From: Deltaproteobacteria bacterium
Lineage (GTDB): Bacteria > Desulfobacterota > Syntrophia > Syntrophales > JAFGHS01
Assembly (NCBI GenBank): GCA_016930075.1
Contig: JAFGHS010000137.1
Location: 1-35,757 of the forward strand
DNA: 35,757 nucleotides
Direction of reading: 5' to 3'
Shown here: one piece after another, positions 7,320-18,412 of the stretch
How positions within the stretch are numbered: position 1 is the stretch's first letter
Layout: each line of letters starts with the position of its first letter
Translations under genes and position numbers: made by a program
The notes under the pieces: generated by a model
Told to the model about the DNA's origin: nothing
The model's input: the letters and a program-made list of their open reading frames with translations, nothing else
Database searches by the model: none

Positions 7320-9458
7320 ATGACAAATCCGACTTTCAATCTGCACCAGCGTTTGCGGGTACTGGCATTCAATCTCTGGTGGACCTGGCACCCGGAGGTC
7401 ATCAGTATTTTTACCGATCTGTCCCCGCAACTCTGGCGCCAGGTTGATCATAATCCCATTGCCTTTCTGAATCGGATGACGCCCGAAGAGGTTGAGATGC
7501 GGGCCTCCGAACTGGTGCTTCACAGCCGAATCAACTATGCATTCCGCAGACTTGACGAATATATGCAGAAAAAAAGGGCTTGGGGCGCCCTGCACGGGGG
7601 CAATTTAAACAGCCGCCCTGTGGTCTATTTTTCCGCCGAGTTCGGTCTGCATGAATCGCTTCAGATATACTCCGGCGGTCTCGGCATCCTGGCGGGCGAC
7701 CATCTGAAAAGCGCCTCCGACATGGGCATCCCGTTGATCGGCATCGGGCTTTTATACCGGCAGGGCTATTTTAATCAGCGCCTCAATGAGGACGGCTGGC
7801 AGGAGGAAGATTACACCGATCTCGACATCAATAACCTGCCTTTGCTGCCCGTAAAGGACGCAAGCGGACAACCGCTGATCGTCAGGGTTGACACCGAGAG
7901 CGGGGCCATATCGGCGCGGGTCTGGCGGCTTCAGGTCGGCAGGATACCGCTGATGCTGCTGGATTCCAACATCGATGAGAATTGCAAGGAGGACTGCGAG
8001 CTGACCTCGCGGCTTTATGGCGGCGACCAGCGGTTGCGCATCCGGCAGGAACTGCTCCTGGGAATCGGCGGCGCCCGTATTTTGCAGGGCTTGAATATAT
8101 TTCCCGGCGTCGTGCATTTGAACGAGGGGCACAGCTCCTTTGCCATCCTGGAAGGCATTCGCCGCTATATGGAATACGACGGGATTCCTTTTCGCCGCGC
8201 CCATCGGCGGGTATCGCAGTATGTCGTTTTCACGACGCATACGCCTGTCGCCGCGGGGCATGACCGGTTTCCGCCCGATTTGATCGAGGAACATCTCGGC
8301 GTTTTCCGGAAACGAATGGGGCTGTCGCATGAGGAATTCATGTCTTTCGGACGGGTGAATCCCGACGACCAATCAGAACCCTTCTGTATGACCGTTCTGG
8401 CGTTAAAAAGTTCGCGGCGGGCCAACGGCGTCTCGGCGATTCACGGCCACGTCAGCCGCATGATGTGGCAGTCCTTATGGCCCGGAAAGTCGGAGGCCGA
8501 AGTGCCCATCGGCCACATCACCAACGGCGTACACGCCTTGTCTTGGCTGGCGCCTCAGATGTACCAGTTATTCGAAACGCGCCTCGGACAGGTCTGGTCG
8601 GCCCATATGGCCTATCCGGACATCTGGGAAAAAGTCATGGAGATCGACGACGGCGAATTGTGGGAGACCCATCAAAACCTGAAAATGCGCCTCATCCGTT
8701 TTGTCCGCCGGCGCCTGCAGCTGCAATCCCTCCGTTTGGGCCATCAGGACACGCTCGATCAGATCGATCAGATTCTTGACCCCGATGTGCTGACCATTGG
8801 CAGCGCCCGTCGTTTTGCCGCCTATAAAAGGGGCGATCTGGTTTTGTCGCAACCGGATCGCCTGGCGCAATTGATCCTGAATGCGGACCGTCCGATCCAG
8901 ATCATTTTTTCCGGCAAGGCTCACCCGCGGGACGATGAAGGCAAACGCCTGCTGCAGCGGGTTGCCAAATTCAGCTACGACAGCGCCTACCGGCACCGGG
9001 TTGTGTTTCTTGAAAACTATGACTATAACGTGGCGCGTCACCTGGTTCAGGGGGTCGATGTCTGGCTGAACACGCCGCAGCGGCCCATGGAGGCCTGCGG
9101 CACCAGCGGGCAGAAGGTTGTTCTTAACGGGGGATTGAACCTGTCCGTCCTCGACGGCTGGTGGAATGAGGCCTATGACGGCGCGAACGGTTTTGCCATC
9201 GGCCACGGCGGCATGCATAACGATGCGGCCGTACAATACGAACGGGATGCGGAATATCTCTATGAGACGCTGGAGAAGCAAGTCATCCCGCTCTATTATG
9301 ACCGGGACAAGGGCGGCATACCCCATGGCTGGGTGGAGAAAATGAAGCATACGATCAAAACCCTTGGCTGGCGATTCAGCGCGGATCGCATGGTCAAAGA
9401 TTACGCGGAGCGCTTTTATCTGCCCACCGCAACGGCCGTTTCAGCGGACACCCTATAG
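7320..9458 (+). CDS. glgP: Alpha-glucan (glycogen/maltodextrin) phosphorylase, GT35, with N-terminal DUF3417
   Basis: This pyridoxal-phosphate enzyme releases glucose-1-phosphate from alpha-1,4-glucans in the cytoplasm. The 712-residue protein starts with a DUF3417 region (about 8-85: RLRVLAFNLWWTWHPE), followed by the phosphorylase core with YFSAEFGLHESLQIYSGGLG and GDHLKSASDMG. The cofactor site is CGTSGQKVVLNGGLNLS, whose Lys599 aligns with the PLP-binding lysine of the family. This is the shorter bacterial and archaeal type, unlike the E. coli GlgP type of about 800 residues. The ATG at 7320 follows GGGAGGGG; an in-frame start at 7200 has no comparable site and lies upstream of the likely promoter. 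A 61-bp palindrome begins 6 bp after the stop and could act as a terminator. Glycogen and maltodextrin cannot be told apart as substrate. Confidence 0.93.
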   Translation: MTNPTFNLHQRLRVLAFNLWWTWHPEVISIFTDLSPQLWRQVDHNPIAFLNRMTPEEVEMRASELVLHSRINYAFRRLDEYMQKKRAWGALHGGNLNSRPVVYFSAEFGLHESLQIYSGGLGILAGDHLKSASDMGIPLIGIGLLYRQGYFNQRLNEDGWQEEDYTDLDINNLPLLPVKDASGQPLIVRVDTESGAISARVWRLQVGRIPLMLLDSNIDENCKEDCELTSRLYGGDQRLRIRQELLLGIGGARILQGLNIFPGVVHLNEGHSSFAILEGIRRYMEYDGIPFRRAHRRVSQYVVFTTHTPVAAGHDRFPPDLIEEHLGVFRKRMGLSHEEFMSFGRVNPDDQSEPFCMTVLALKSSRRANGVSAIHGHVSRMMWQSLWPGKSEAEVPIGHITNGVHALSWLAPQMYQLFETRLGQVWSAHMAYPDIWEKVMEIDDGELWETHQNLKMRLIRFVRRRLQLQSLRLGHQDTLDQIDQILDPDVLTIGSARRFAAYKRGDLVLSQPDRLAQLILNADRPIQIIFSGKAHPRDDEGKRLLQRVAKFSYDSAYRHRVVFLENYDYNVARHLVQGVDVWLNTPQRPMEACGTSGQKVVLNGGLNLSVLDGWWNEAYDGANGFAIGHGGMHNDAAVQYERDAEYLYETLEKQVIPLYYDRDKGGIPHGWVEKMKHTIKTLGWRFSADRMVKDYAERFYLPTATAVSADTL

Positions 9459-9463
9459 AGGAG

Positions 9464-9524
9464 GGGGTCAGGTCTACACTCTTGACTCCGCCTGAGGCGG
9501 AGTCAAGAGTGTAGACCTGACCCC
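9464..9524. repeat. Perfect 61-bp palindrome (REP-like element)
   Basis: The left arm (9464-9493) begins GGGGTCAGGTCTACACTCTT and the right arm (9495-9524) is its exact reverse complement around a single central G at 9494, giving 30+1+30 bp without mismatch. It fills the gap between the phosphorylase stop and the lipoprotein ribosome-binding site. From memory, GGGGTCAGGTCTACAC-type palindromes recur in Deltaproteobacteria and resemble targets of REP-associated tyrosine (Y1) transposases; that link is unverified here. As RNA it would form a very stable hairpin and could end transcription or protect the glgP mRNA. Confidence 0.9.
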
Positions 9525-9553
9525 AATAAATCCCCAAAGAAAGGAGAGAAAAA

Positions 9554-9769
9554 ATGCATCGCTTGCCGAAAAAACTGTTCGCGGGGTTCATTATCTTTGC
9601 AATGATCTTTTGCTTTCTGAGCGGCTGCAACAGCAGCGATAAGGCCATCGAACAAGCCGCCGGGAAAGAGGACATTGAGCGATATGAAAAAATCAAAAAG
9701 AAAGTAAATACCATAAACGAGCAGCAAAAAGAAAAAATGGGAAGCATCCCGGATGATGAAAATCAGTAA
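9554..9769 (+). CDS. Small lipoprotein, function unknown
   Basis: A 71-residue protein with a classic lipoprotein signal: positive MHRLPKK, a hydrophobic stretch FAGFIIFAMIFCFL, then the lipobox LSGC, so the mature chain would start at Cys25 and be lipid-anchored. The remaining 47 residues are highly charged and probably helical (KEDIERYEKIKKKVNTINEQQKEKM), with no known domain. The start is supported by AGGAGA a few bases upstream. It lies 95 bp after glgP, with the 61-bp palindrome between them, and converges on the SDR gene. I do not recognise a family. The clear signal and ribosome-binding site make it a real gene despite its size. Confidence 0.75.
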   Translation: MHRLPKKLFAGFIIFAMIFCFLSGCNSSDKAIEQAAGKEDIERYEKIKKKVNTINEQQKEKMGSIPDDENQ

Positions 9770-9921
9770 GGGATTCCCATATTTTACCAAAGCGCGGTTA
9801 TCTTAACGATGAAGCGGTTCGTCCCGGACGGCGTTTGATTCCTCATATAGGGGCCGAGCCGCATAAGGCAAAGGCGACGTGTTTAAACGCACGTTTGAGC
9901 GGCGGCGTCCGTTCCCTGCTA

Positions 9922-10617
9922 TTATCCCGACAGTCTCATCATGAACTTGCGAAACTTGATCAGAGGAACAACGATGTTAGGCGCCGTGTAGCAGCGGGGC
10001 TTCTTTCTGATGCAGGTTTCCAGATGGTCAACGGCTTTCTCAACGGACATCATAAACGGTTTGATATGGGCCTTAGCCATTTTGGTGTCGACAAACCCGA
10101 ACCGCACGTTCGTCACATGCACCCCCCTGGGCTTCAAAGCCAATGCCAGACCTCCAAGATAATTTGAAAAGCCTGCTTTGGACGCATGATAAGACGGCGC
10201 CTCGGCAGACAGCAGCTCGTCGGCCAAGCTTGACACACCGATGAAGTGGCCTTGACCTCTCTTGACCATGGGGGGAATCACCGCTGCCGCCGTTCTTACC
10301 ATACCGGTGAGATTCACATCGATGATTCTTGCTTCATTGCTCATATAGAGAAGGTTCAGTATCTCCCCGATGCCCACAAAGTAGATGCACAGATCCAAAG
10401 ACTCGGTCAGCGCCGGTTCAGCCATCAAGTCTGCATATTCCGGGTTGCCGACATCTGCAACCCGGTGCCGATAGGCTGTGTCTGTTATCGGGGATTCGCT
10501 TCTTGAAATGCCGACGACATTCCACCCGCCCGCAAGGAGCCTCTTCGTTGCCGCCAGACCTATGCCGTCGGAATTGCCGATCAGCATCGCGCGATGTCGT
10601 ACCAATGTCCCTTTCAT
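9922..10617 (-). CDS. Short-chain dehydrogenase/reductase (SDR)
   Basis: A 231-residue NAD(P)-dependent oxidoreductase of the classical SDR fold. The cofactor loop reads GNSDGIG (14-20) in place of the usual TGxxxGIG, and the catalytic set is Asn102 (DVNLTG), Ser129/130 (GVSS), Tyr143 and Lys147 (YHASK). The chain is slightly short for the family (about 250). I chose the ATG at 10617 because AAAGG lies 8 bp upstream; a GTG at 10623 is the alternative and adds two residues. The C-terminal segment KPRCYTAPNIVVPLIKFRKFMMRL is basic and hydrophobic and may touch the membrane. The gene follows the TPR/SPOR gene after 109 bp and converges with the lipoprotein gene. The substrate is unknown. Confidence 0.88.
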   Translation of the reverse strand: MKGTLVRHRAMLIGNSDGIGLAATKRLLAGGWNVVGISRSESPITDTAYRHRVADVGNPEYADLMAEPALTESLDLCIYFVGIGEILNLLYMSNEARIIDVNLTGMVRTAAAVIPPMVKRGQGHFIGVSSLADELLSAEAPSYHASKAGFSNYLGGLALALKPRGVHVTNVRFGFVDTKMAKAHIKPFMMSVEKAVDHLETCIRKKPRCYTAPNIVVPLIKFRKFMMRLSG

Positions 10618-10726
10618 TCTCACGGCCTTTCTGAGCTGACTAACATTTCTTACTCAACTGCGGCGACAACTATTTTAAAAAAGTTATTGTTGATCAATTT
10701 TCGGAATATCCTGCATCAAGGCAGGT

Positions 10727-11518
10727 TTATGGATTCGAAGAAAAAGGAGGACAGATTATGGTGGAGTAACCTTCGCCGGAAAGCCTGGACTGCTGCTTCA
10801 GGGCGCCGGCTTTATCCTTAAACCTGCCGACCTTAACGCGGAATTTTATCTTACCCGGTCCTTTGATCTCCTCGATATAGACCGGATAATTTTTTTTATT
10901 CAGTTGTTCAGCAAGATCGCGGGCATTCTTTTCCTGGGAAAAGGCGCCGACCTGCAGGGAATAACCCTCCTTATTTTCAAGTAAAACGTAAGCGTTCTTT
11001 TTCTCCTTTGATTCCGGGGGCAGCGCCGGCGGCGCCGGTTTCTGCATGTCACTTACATAGACCTTTCCTTCTTCAAGGTCCCCCGTTGTAAAAACAAACC
11101 GGCCTAAACGGTAATAGAGCCGGGATTTTATTTCCGTAGCCGGGTCTTCTTTCAGGATTTTTTGATAAATGGGCACCGCCTTGGAAAAATGGCCCCGCAA
11201 GAAATACACATCGCCCAGACCCATCCGGGCATCCTGATAAAACCGGCTGTTTTTGTGTTCATTGATGATTATTTCAAATATATCTGAAGCTCGCGTAAGA
11301 TGGCCTTCTCTCAAATAACAAGCTCCCATAAGATAGTGCAGCTCATCAACGACAGGAGAATCCTCGGAAACCTGCGCCAATGCCTTTTCGCCCTCTACGA
11401 TGGCCGCCTTATAATCTCCTTCAAAGACGTGTTTTCTGACCTGGTCGATATTCAGCGCAGACGCTTCCAGACTCAAAAACACGAACAGGCCTATGGCAAG
11501 TAAAAGTCGTTTTTTCAT
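10727..11518 (-). CDS. Exported TPR protein with C-terminal SPOR domain
   Basis: A 263-residue protein with a signal peptide (MKKRLLLAIGLFVFLSLEASA, cleavage likely after ASA). Residues 25-155 form TPR-like helix pairs (AIVEGEKAL, LHYLMGACYLREGHLTRASDIF, ARMGLGDVYFLRGHFSKAVPIYQKIL). A Pro-rich linker follows, then a SPOR domain at about 190-262 (YSLQVGAFSQEKNARDLAEQL, KFRVKVGRFKDKAGALKQQSRL). SPOR domains bind denuded peptidoglycan at division septa, so a periplasmic or outer-membrane cell-wall role is likely. The ATG at 11518 overlaps the rtcB stop as ATGA; a TTG at 11530 would only lengthen the signal peptide. Its position downstream of gyrA, archease and rtcB suggests shared transcription, not shared function. 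Confidence 0.87.
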   Translation of the reverse strand: MKKRLLLAIGLFVFLSLEASALNIDQVRKHVFEGDYKAAIVEGEKALAQVSEDSPVVDELHYLMGACYLREGHLTRASDIFEIIINEHKNSRFYQDARMGLGDVYFLRGHFSKAVPIYQKILKEDPATEIKSRLYYRLGRFVFTTGDLEEGKVYVSDMQKPAPPALPPESKEKKNAYVLLENKEGYSLQVGAFSQEKNARDLAEQLNKKNYPVYIEEIKGPGKIKFRVKVGRFKDKAGALKQQSRLSGEGYSTIICPPFSSNP

Positions 11519-12963
11519 CCTTTTATGCAACCCAGCGCGCGCAATCGCGCCACCTTTTTTGAAATGCCGGCCTTGTGCACCACGTCCACCACGGCATCGA
11601 GGTCTTTATACGCATCGGGCATTTCCTCGCTGATCGTCCCTTTCCCGGAAGCCATGACAATGATGCCCTTGTCGGCCATTTCCCTTGCAATCGACCTTCC
11701 CCGGCCGGCCTTCATGGCCTGGGTGCGGCTCATAACGCGACCGGCGCCGTGGCAGGTGCTGCCGAAGGTTTCCTCGTAAGCTTTTTGCGTCCCCGCCATG
11801 ATATAAGACCCTGTTCCCATATCGCCGGGAATCAAAACGGGCTGGCCGACGGCCCGGTATGACGCCGGCACGGATGCATGCCCCGGCGGGAAGGCCCGTG
11901 TCGCCCCTTTCCGGTGAACGCAGAGCTTCACGAGGCGGCCTTCCAGGGGAAACGTTTCGATCTTGGCGATGTTGTGGCAGATATCGTAAAAGAGCCGCAT
12001 GCCTGTCTCTTTCGGCCCCATGCCCAGCGTCTTTTCAAAAATCTCTCTCGTCCGGTGCATGAGGAGTTGACGGTTGGCCCAGGCATAATTGGCGGCGCAG
12101 GCCATGGCGGCAAGATAATCTTTCCCGCGTTCCGAACTCACATAGGCGCAGGCAAGCTGGCGGTCGGGCAGGGCAACGCCCAGCTCGCCGATATGCTTGA
12201 CCATCCGGGCCAGGTAGTCGTCGCAGACCTGATAACCGAGGCCGCGCGATCCGCTGTGAATCATGACGGCGACTTGGCCTAACTCCAAACCAAAGGCCTG
12301 TGCGGCCGGTTCGTCGTATATTTCCTCGACAACCTCGATCTCCAGAAAATGATTTCCCGAACCGAGGGTGCCCAGTTGATCGCGCCCCCGTTCCAGGGCC
12401 CGGGCGCTGACTTTTTCCGGATCGGCGCCGGGCATTTTTCCGCCGTCTTCCGTTGCCTCAATATCCGCCGCTGTCCCGAAGCCGCGGGCGACGGCCCAGG
12501 CGGAGCCTTCGGCGAGCACTTTTTTCTCTTCTTTTTCCGATAGCTTAAGAACTCCCCGCGATCCGACGCCGGAGGGAATGTTCTGGAAAAGGGCCATGAT
12601 GAGGGTTTTCAGGTGATCTCTGATGTGATCGATGTGGAGACGGCTGGTCATCAAACGGCAGCCGCAGTTGATGTCATAGCCGACGCCGCCGGGAGAAATA
12701 ACGCCTTCGTCCATGGAAAAGGCGGCAACGCCCCCGATGGGAAATCCATATCCCCAATGCATATCGGGCATGGCGAGGGAGTATTTGACGATGCCGGGCA
12801 GGTGGCCGACATTTGCCACCTGGATGGGGCTTTCATCGGCCCCCATCTGCTTCATGAGGGTCTCGCTCGAATAGATGATCCCCGGCACCCGCATGCCGCC
12901 GACAGGCGAAATTTGCCACCGGTTCTCGTCGAGCCGTTTCAGTTCGGGTCTCCTGTCAGACAT
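11515..12963 (-). CDS. rtcB: RNA-splicing ligase RtcB
   Basis: RtcB is a GTP- and Mn-dependent ligase that joins RNA ends with 2',3'-cyclic or 3'-phosphate to 5'-OH ends, in RNA repair or tRNA splicing. The 482-residue protein has all key residues: Asp97 and Cys100 in GGVGYDINCGCRL, His205 in GSGNHFLE, His236 in IHSGSRGLG, His330 in CHNIAK, and the guanylylated His405 in STCHGAGRVMSR. Its length matches the archaeal-type enzyme of about 480, longer than E. coli RtcB (408). The start ATG at 12963 overlaps the archease gene by 8 bp and the stop overlaps the TPR/SPOR start by 4 bp, so all three are probably translated from one message. No rtcA or RtcR-type regulator is nearby, suggesting constitutive expression with gyrase. 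Confidence 0.97.
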   Translation of the reverse strand: MSDRRPELKRLDENRWQISPVGGMRVPGIIYSSETLMKQMGADESPIQVANVGHLPGIVKYSLAMPDMHWGYGFPIGGVAAFSMDEGVISPGGVGYDINCGCRLMTSRLHIDHIRDHLKTLIMALFQNIPSGVGSRGVLKLSEKEEKKVLAEGSAWAVARGFGTAADIEATEDGGKMPGADPEKVSARALERGRDQLGTLGSGNHFLEIEVVEEIYDEPAAQAFGLELGQVAVMIHSGSRGLGYQVCDDYLARMVKHIGELGVALPDRQLACAYVSSERGKDYLAAMACAANYAWANRQLLMHRTREIFEKTLGMGPKETGMRLFYDICHNIAKIETFPLEGRLVKLCVHRKGATRAFPPGHASVPASYRAVGQPVLIPGDMGTGSYIMAGTQKAYEETFGSTCHGAGRVMSRTQAMKAGRGRSIAREMADKGIIVMASGKGTISEEMPDAYKDLDAVVDVVHKAGISKKVARLRALGCIKG

Positions 12964-13372
12964 CCAGAATCACCCTTCCCCGCAGGCCGTGAGCATCTTG
13001 TTTGATTGACGCCTGATGATACGTTACAGCCTTTAACTCTTTTTTAATTTCATGCCTGAGAGGGTCTAGGGGCTCTCCTCTCACCTCCGCCGCAACATGC
13101 GTATCGTCTATTTCCTTGATATGACATTCCGCGATCAGAAATCTCTCGCCGTTTACGGCATAGAGGACTTCCCGTAAAAAATTTACCCAGAGATCTTCTC
13201 TGTCCGAGCCTTCGGCCCTGATCACTCTTATCTCTTGAGCTTTGACGCGCTCCCTGTCCGCCGTCATGTCGGCAACGGCTGAAACGGCGTTGTCAAAAAG
13301 ATCGGCAAGAGAAACGCCGCGGACCTCAATGCCGAGATCCGCCGTGTGATCGAATATCCTGTACTTTTTCAT
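12956..13372 (-). CDS. Archease, RtcB activator
   Basis: A 138-residue archease-family protein. Archeases help RtcB become guanylylated and turn over many times. The family signature is clear: an N-terminal KYRIFDHTADLGIEVRG, a central LWVNFLREVLYAVNGERFL, and a C-terminal GRVILDV. It overlaps rtcB by 8 bp, the common pairing for this helper. The ATG at 13372 is chosen because the conserved sequence starts right after it; there is no clear Shine-Dalgarno sequence, so it may rely on coupling to gyrA, whose stop is 20 bp upstream. A TTG at 13387 would add five residues. Confidence 0.94.
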   Translation of the reverse strand: MKKYRIFDHTADLGIEVRGVSLADLFDNAVSAVADMTADRERVKAQEIRVIRAEGSDREDLWVNFLREVLYAVNGERFLIAECHIKEIDDTHVAAEVRGEPLDPLRHEIKKELKAVTYHQASIKQDAHGLRGRVILDV

Positions 13373-13392
13373 AATGACGGGGGACAAGTTAT

Positions 13393-15909
13393 TTATATAT
13401 CGAGATCTGTTTGCTCGTTCGGGATATCCAACATATCGTCCCCTGTATCATCGTCGAGGCCTTGACTGTCGTATTTATCATCTGAATCTTTTTCGGCCCG
13501 GGCAAGGCTGACCAGTCTTTCCGTCGGTTCCAGATCGATCAGTTTGACCCCTTGCGTGCTCCGGTGACTGGTTCTGATGTCATCGACCTTCAGGCGGATG
13601 ATCTTGCCGGAATCGCTGATCAGGACCATATCCTCGTCGCCTGCCACCTGAAGGATGCCGGTAATATTGCCGCCCTTGGCTTGTCTCAAATTAATGACGC
13701 CCTTTCCGCCCCGGCCCTGAACGGGATACTCCTCGACGGACGCCCGCTGACCGATGCCCTTTTCGGAGACGGTCACAATATAATTGCCCAACGTGGGAAT
13801 TTCCATGCCCACAACATCGTCTTCCTTATCCATCCGAATGCCGATAACGCCGCGGGCCGTCCTGCCCATCATCCGGACATCTTCTTCCTTAAACCGGATG
13901 GCCTTGCCTTTCCTCGTTCCCAAAAGGAGTTCCTGCTGCCCCAGCGTCAGTTGGACGTCGATGAGTTCATCGTTATCGTCAATGGAAATTGCGATGATTC
14001 CTCCGGATCGCGGATTGGAATAAGCCAGCAGGTCTGTTTTCTTGATAACGCCCTTTTTCGTCACCATGACGACAAATTTCCCCTCGGAAAACTCCTTGAC
14101 AGGCAGAATGGACGCCACCCGCTCTCCGCCCGACATGTTGATCAGATTGACAATGGCCTTGCCTTTGGTCGCCCTGCCGGCCTGGGGAATCTGGTAGACT
14201 TTCAGCCAATAAAGCCTTCCCGTGTTGGTAAAAATGAGAACATAGTCATGGGTAGAGGCGATAAAGATTCTCTCGACGAAATCTTCATCCCGCGTGCTCA
14301 TGCCGACCTTTCCCCTGCCTCCCCGGCGCTGGCTCTTGTAGAGGCTGACCGGATTTCGTTTGATATAGCCCGAATGGGAGACCGTGACGACCATGTCTTC
14401 CTCAACGATCATATCTTCAATCTCAATATCCTCCAGACTCGAAACGATTTCCGTTCGCCGTTCGTCGCCGTAGCGGTCTTTGATCTCGCCAAGCTCCGCA
14501 ACGATCAAATCGAGGACTTTTTGGGGATCATCGAGAATGCCCTGCAAATGGGCAATCAACTTCATCAATTCGGCATATTCTTCGTCGATTTTGTCCCGCT
14601 CAAGGCCCGTCAGGCGTTGCAGTCTCATTTCGAGAATGGCTTTCGCCTGGATTTCCGTGAGCCCGAATTTCACACACAACTGCTCCGACGCTTCCTGGGG
14701 ATTTTTTGACCCCTTGATGACGGCAATGACGGCGTCGATGTTTTTGAGGGCGATGATCAGCCCTTCGAGGATATGAGCCCGTTCTTTGGCGATTTTCAAT
14801 TCATACTGCGTCCGGCGGCTGATGACCTCTTTGCGGAAGGTAAGAAAGCTCTGGAGGATCTCTTTTAAGTTGAATACCCGCGGCTGGCCGTGATCGATGG
14901 CGAGCATGATAATCCCGAAGGTCGATTCCATCTGGGTGAACTTGTAAAGCTGATTGAGAATCACCCCCGATGCCTCATCCCGTTTCAGGTCAATAACGAT
15001 GCGGATGCCTTCACGGTCCGATTCGTCGCGCAGATCGGAAATGCCGCCGATTTTTTTATCCTTCACGAGTTCGGATATTTTTTCGATGAGATTTGCCTTA
15101 TTGACCTGATAGGGAAGTTCCGTAACGATGATGCTTTCCTTATCGTTTCTGGCGTTTCGCTCGACGATGGCGCGGGCTCGCAGACGGATAATTCCCCGGC
15201 CTGTCCGATAGGCAGAATTTATTCCCTCCCGGCCGTTGATGAATCCGGCGGTGGGAAAATCGGGACCGTGGATATAATGCATCAGACCTTCGATGCTGAT
15301 ATCGGGGTCTTTAATAAGGGCCACAACACCATCGACGATTTCCGACAGGTTGTGGGGCGGGATATTGGTGGCGACGCCGACGGCGATACCCCCGGACCCA
15401 TTGAGCAGCAGGACCGGCATGCGGGCAGGAAGGACGTTCGGTTCTTCCATGGTTTCGTCGTAATTGGGCACAAAATCAACGGTATTTTTTTCCAGATCGG
15501 CCAAGAGTTCTTCCGCAATTCGCGCCATCCGGATTTCCGTATACCGCATGGCGGCCGGCGGATCGCCGTCGATGGAACCGAAGTTGCCCTGCCCGTCGAT
15601 CAGCGGATAGCGCATGGAAAATTCCTGGGCCATCCGGACGATCGTGTCATAGGCCGCCGTATCGCCGTGGGGGTGAAATTTACCGATAATGTCGCCGACG
15701 ATGCGGGCGGATTTTTTATAGGGCCGGTTCCAGCGATTCCCCATTTCGTGCATGGAATAGAGCGCCCGTCGGTGAACCGGTTTCAGACCGTCCCGGATAT
15801 CGGGAAGGGCCCTCTGGATAATGACGCTCATGGCATAATCCATATAGGACTTCTTCATTTCATCTTCTATGTTGACGGAAACGTTTCTTTGAAAAAGCAT
15901 TTGATCCAT
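13393..15909 (-). CDS. gyrA: DNA gyrase subunit A
   Basis: GyrA cuts and rejoins DNA in the A2B2 gyrase that introduces negative supercoils. The 838-residue protein has the catalytic Tyr123 in [18 protein letters not shown]. In the quinolone region [10 protein letters not shown], Thr84 and Asp88 stand where E. coli has Ser83 and Asp87. The C-terminal domain carries a GyrA box (QRRGGRG, about residue 530), which separates it from ParC, and ends in an acidic tail ([21 protein letters not shown]). The start at 15909 follows AAGGAGA. It lies 75 bp after gyrB with a 24-bp palindrome in the gap, and runs on into archease and rtcB with a gap of only 20 bp. Confidence 0.98.
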   Translation of the reverse strand: MDQMLFQRNVSVNIEDEMKKSYMDYAMSVIIQRALPDIRDGLKPVHRRALYSMHEMGNRWNRPYKKSARIVGDIIGKFHPHGDTAAYDTIVRMAQEFSMRYPLIDGQGNFGSIDGDPPAAMRYTEIRMARIAEELLADLEKNTVDFVPNYDETMEEPNVLPARMPVLLLNGSGGIAVGVATNIPPHNLSEIVDGVVALIKDPDISIEGLMHYIHGPDFPTAGFINGREGINSAYRTGRGIIRLRARAIVERNARNDKESIIVTELPYQVNKANLIEKISELVKDKKIGGISDLRDESDREGIRIVIDLKRDEASGVILNQLYKFTQMESTFGIIMLAIDHGQPRVFNLKEILQSFLTFRKEVISRRTQYELKIAKERAHILEGLIIALKNIDAVIAVIKGSKNPQEASEQLCVKFGLTEIQAKAILEMRLQRLTGLERDKIDEEYAELMKLIAHLQGILDDPQKVLDLIVAELGEIKDRYGDERRTEIVSSLEDIEIEDMIVEEDMVVTVSHSGYIKRNPVSLYKSQRRGGRGKVGMSTRDEDFVERIFIASTHDYVLIFTNTGRLYWLKVYQIPQAGRATKGKAIVNLINMSGGERVASILPVKEFSEGKFVVMVTKKGVIKKTDLLAYSNPRSGGIIAISIDDNDELIDVQLTLGQQELLLGTRKGKAIRFKEEDVRMMGRTARGVIGIRMDKEDDVVGMEIPTLGNYIVTVSEKGIGQRASVEEYPVQGRGGKGVINLRQAKGGNITGILQVAGDEDMVLISDSGKIIRLKVDDIRTSHRSTQGVKLIDLEPTERLVSLARAEKDSDDKYDSQGLDDDTGDDMLDIPNEQTDLDI

Positions 15910-15945
15910 TGCTGATTTTAATCTCCTTATTGATCTGCGGGGAAT

Positions 15946-15969
15946 GGGGACAGATTTAAATCTGTCCCC
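15946..15969. repeat. Perfect 24-bp palindrome between gyrB and gyrA
   Basis: The left half GGGGACAGATTT is followed without a loop by its exact reverse complement, AAATCTGTCCCC. An 11-bp sequence CTTATAGGTCA occurs at 15969-15979 and again at 15984-15994, the second copy covering the end of gyrB. From memory, GGGGACAGATTT-type palindromes are common intergenic elements in Deltaproteobacteria. It lies between two genes that must be made together, so it may be tolerated or may modulate the gyrB-gyrA message. Confidence 0.85.
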
Positions 15970-15984
15970 TTATAGGTCATACGC

Positions 15985-18402
<2,418 letters not shown>

Positions 18403-18412
18403 TTAATAAATA

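Noticed and set aside
13552..15915. Two long plus-strand ORFs (385 and 341 codons) opposite gyrA
   Set aside because: gyrA is unambiguous over the whole length; these are antisense shadows.
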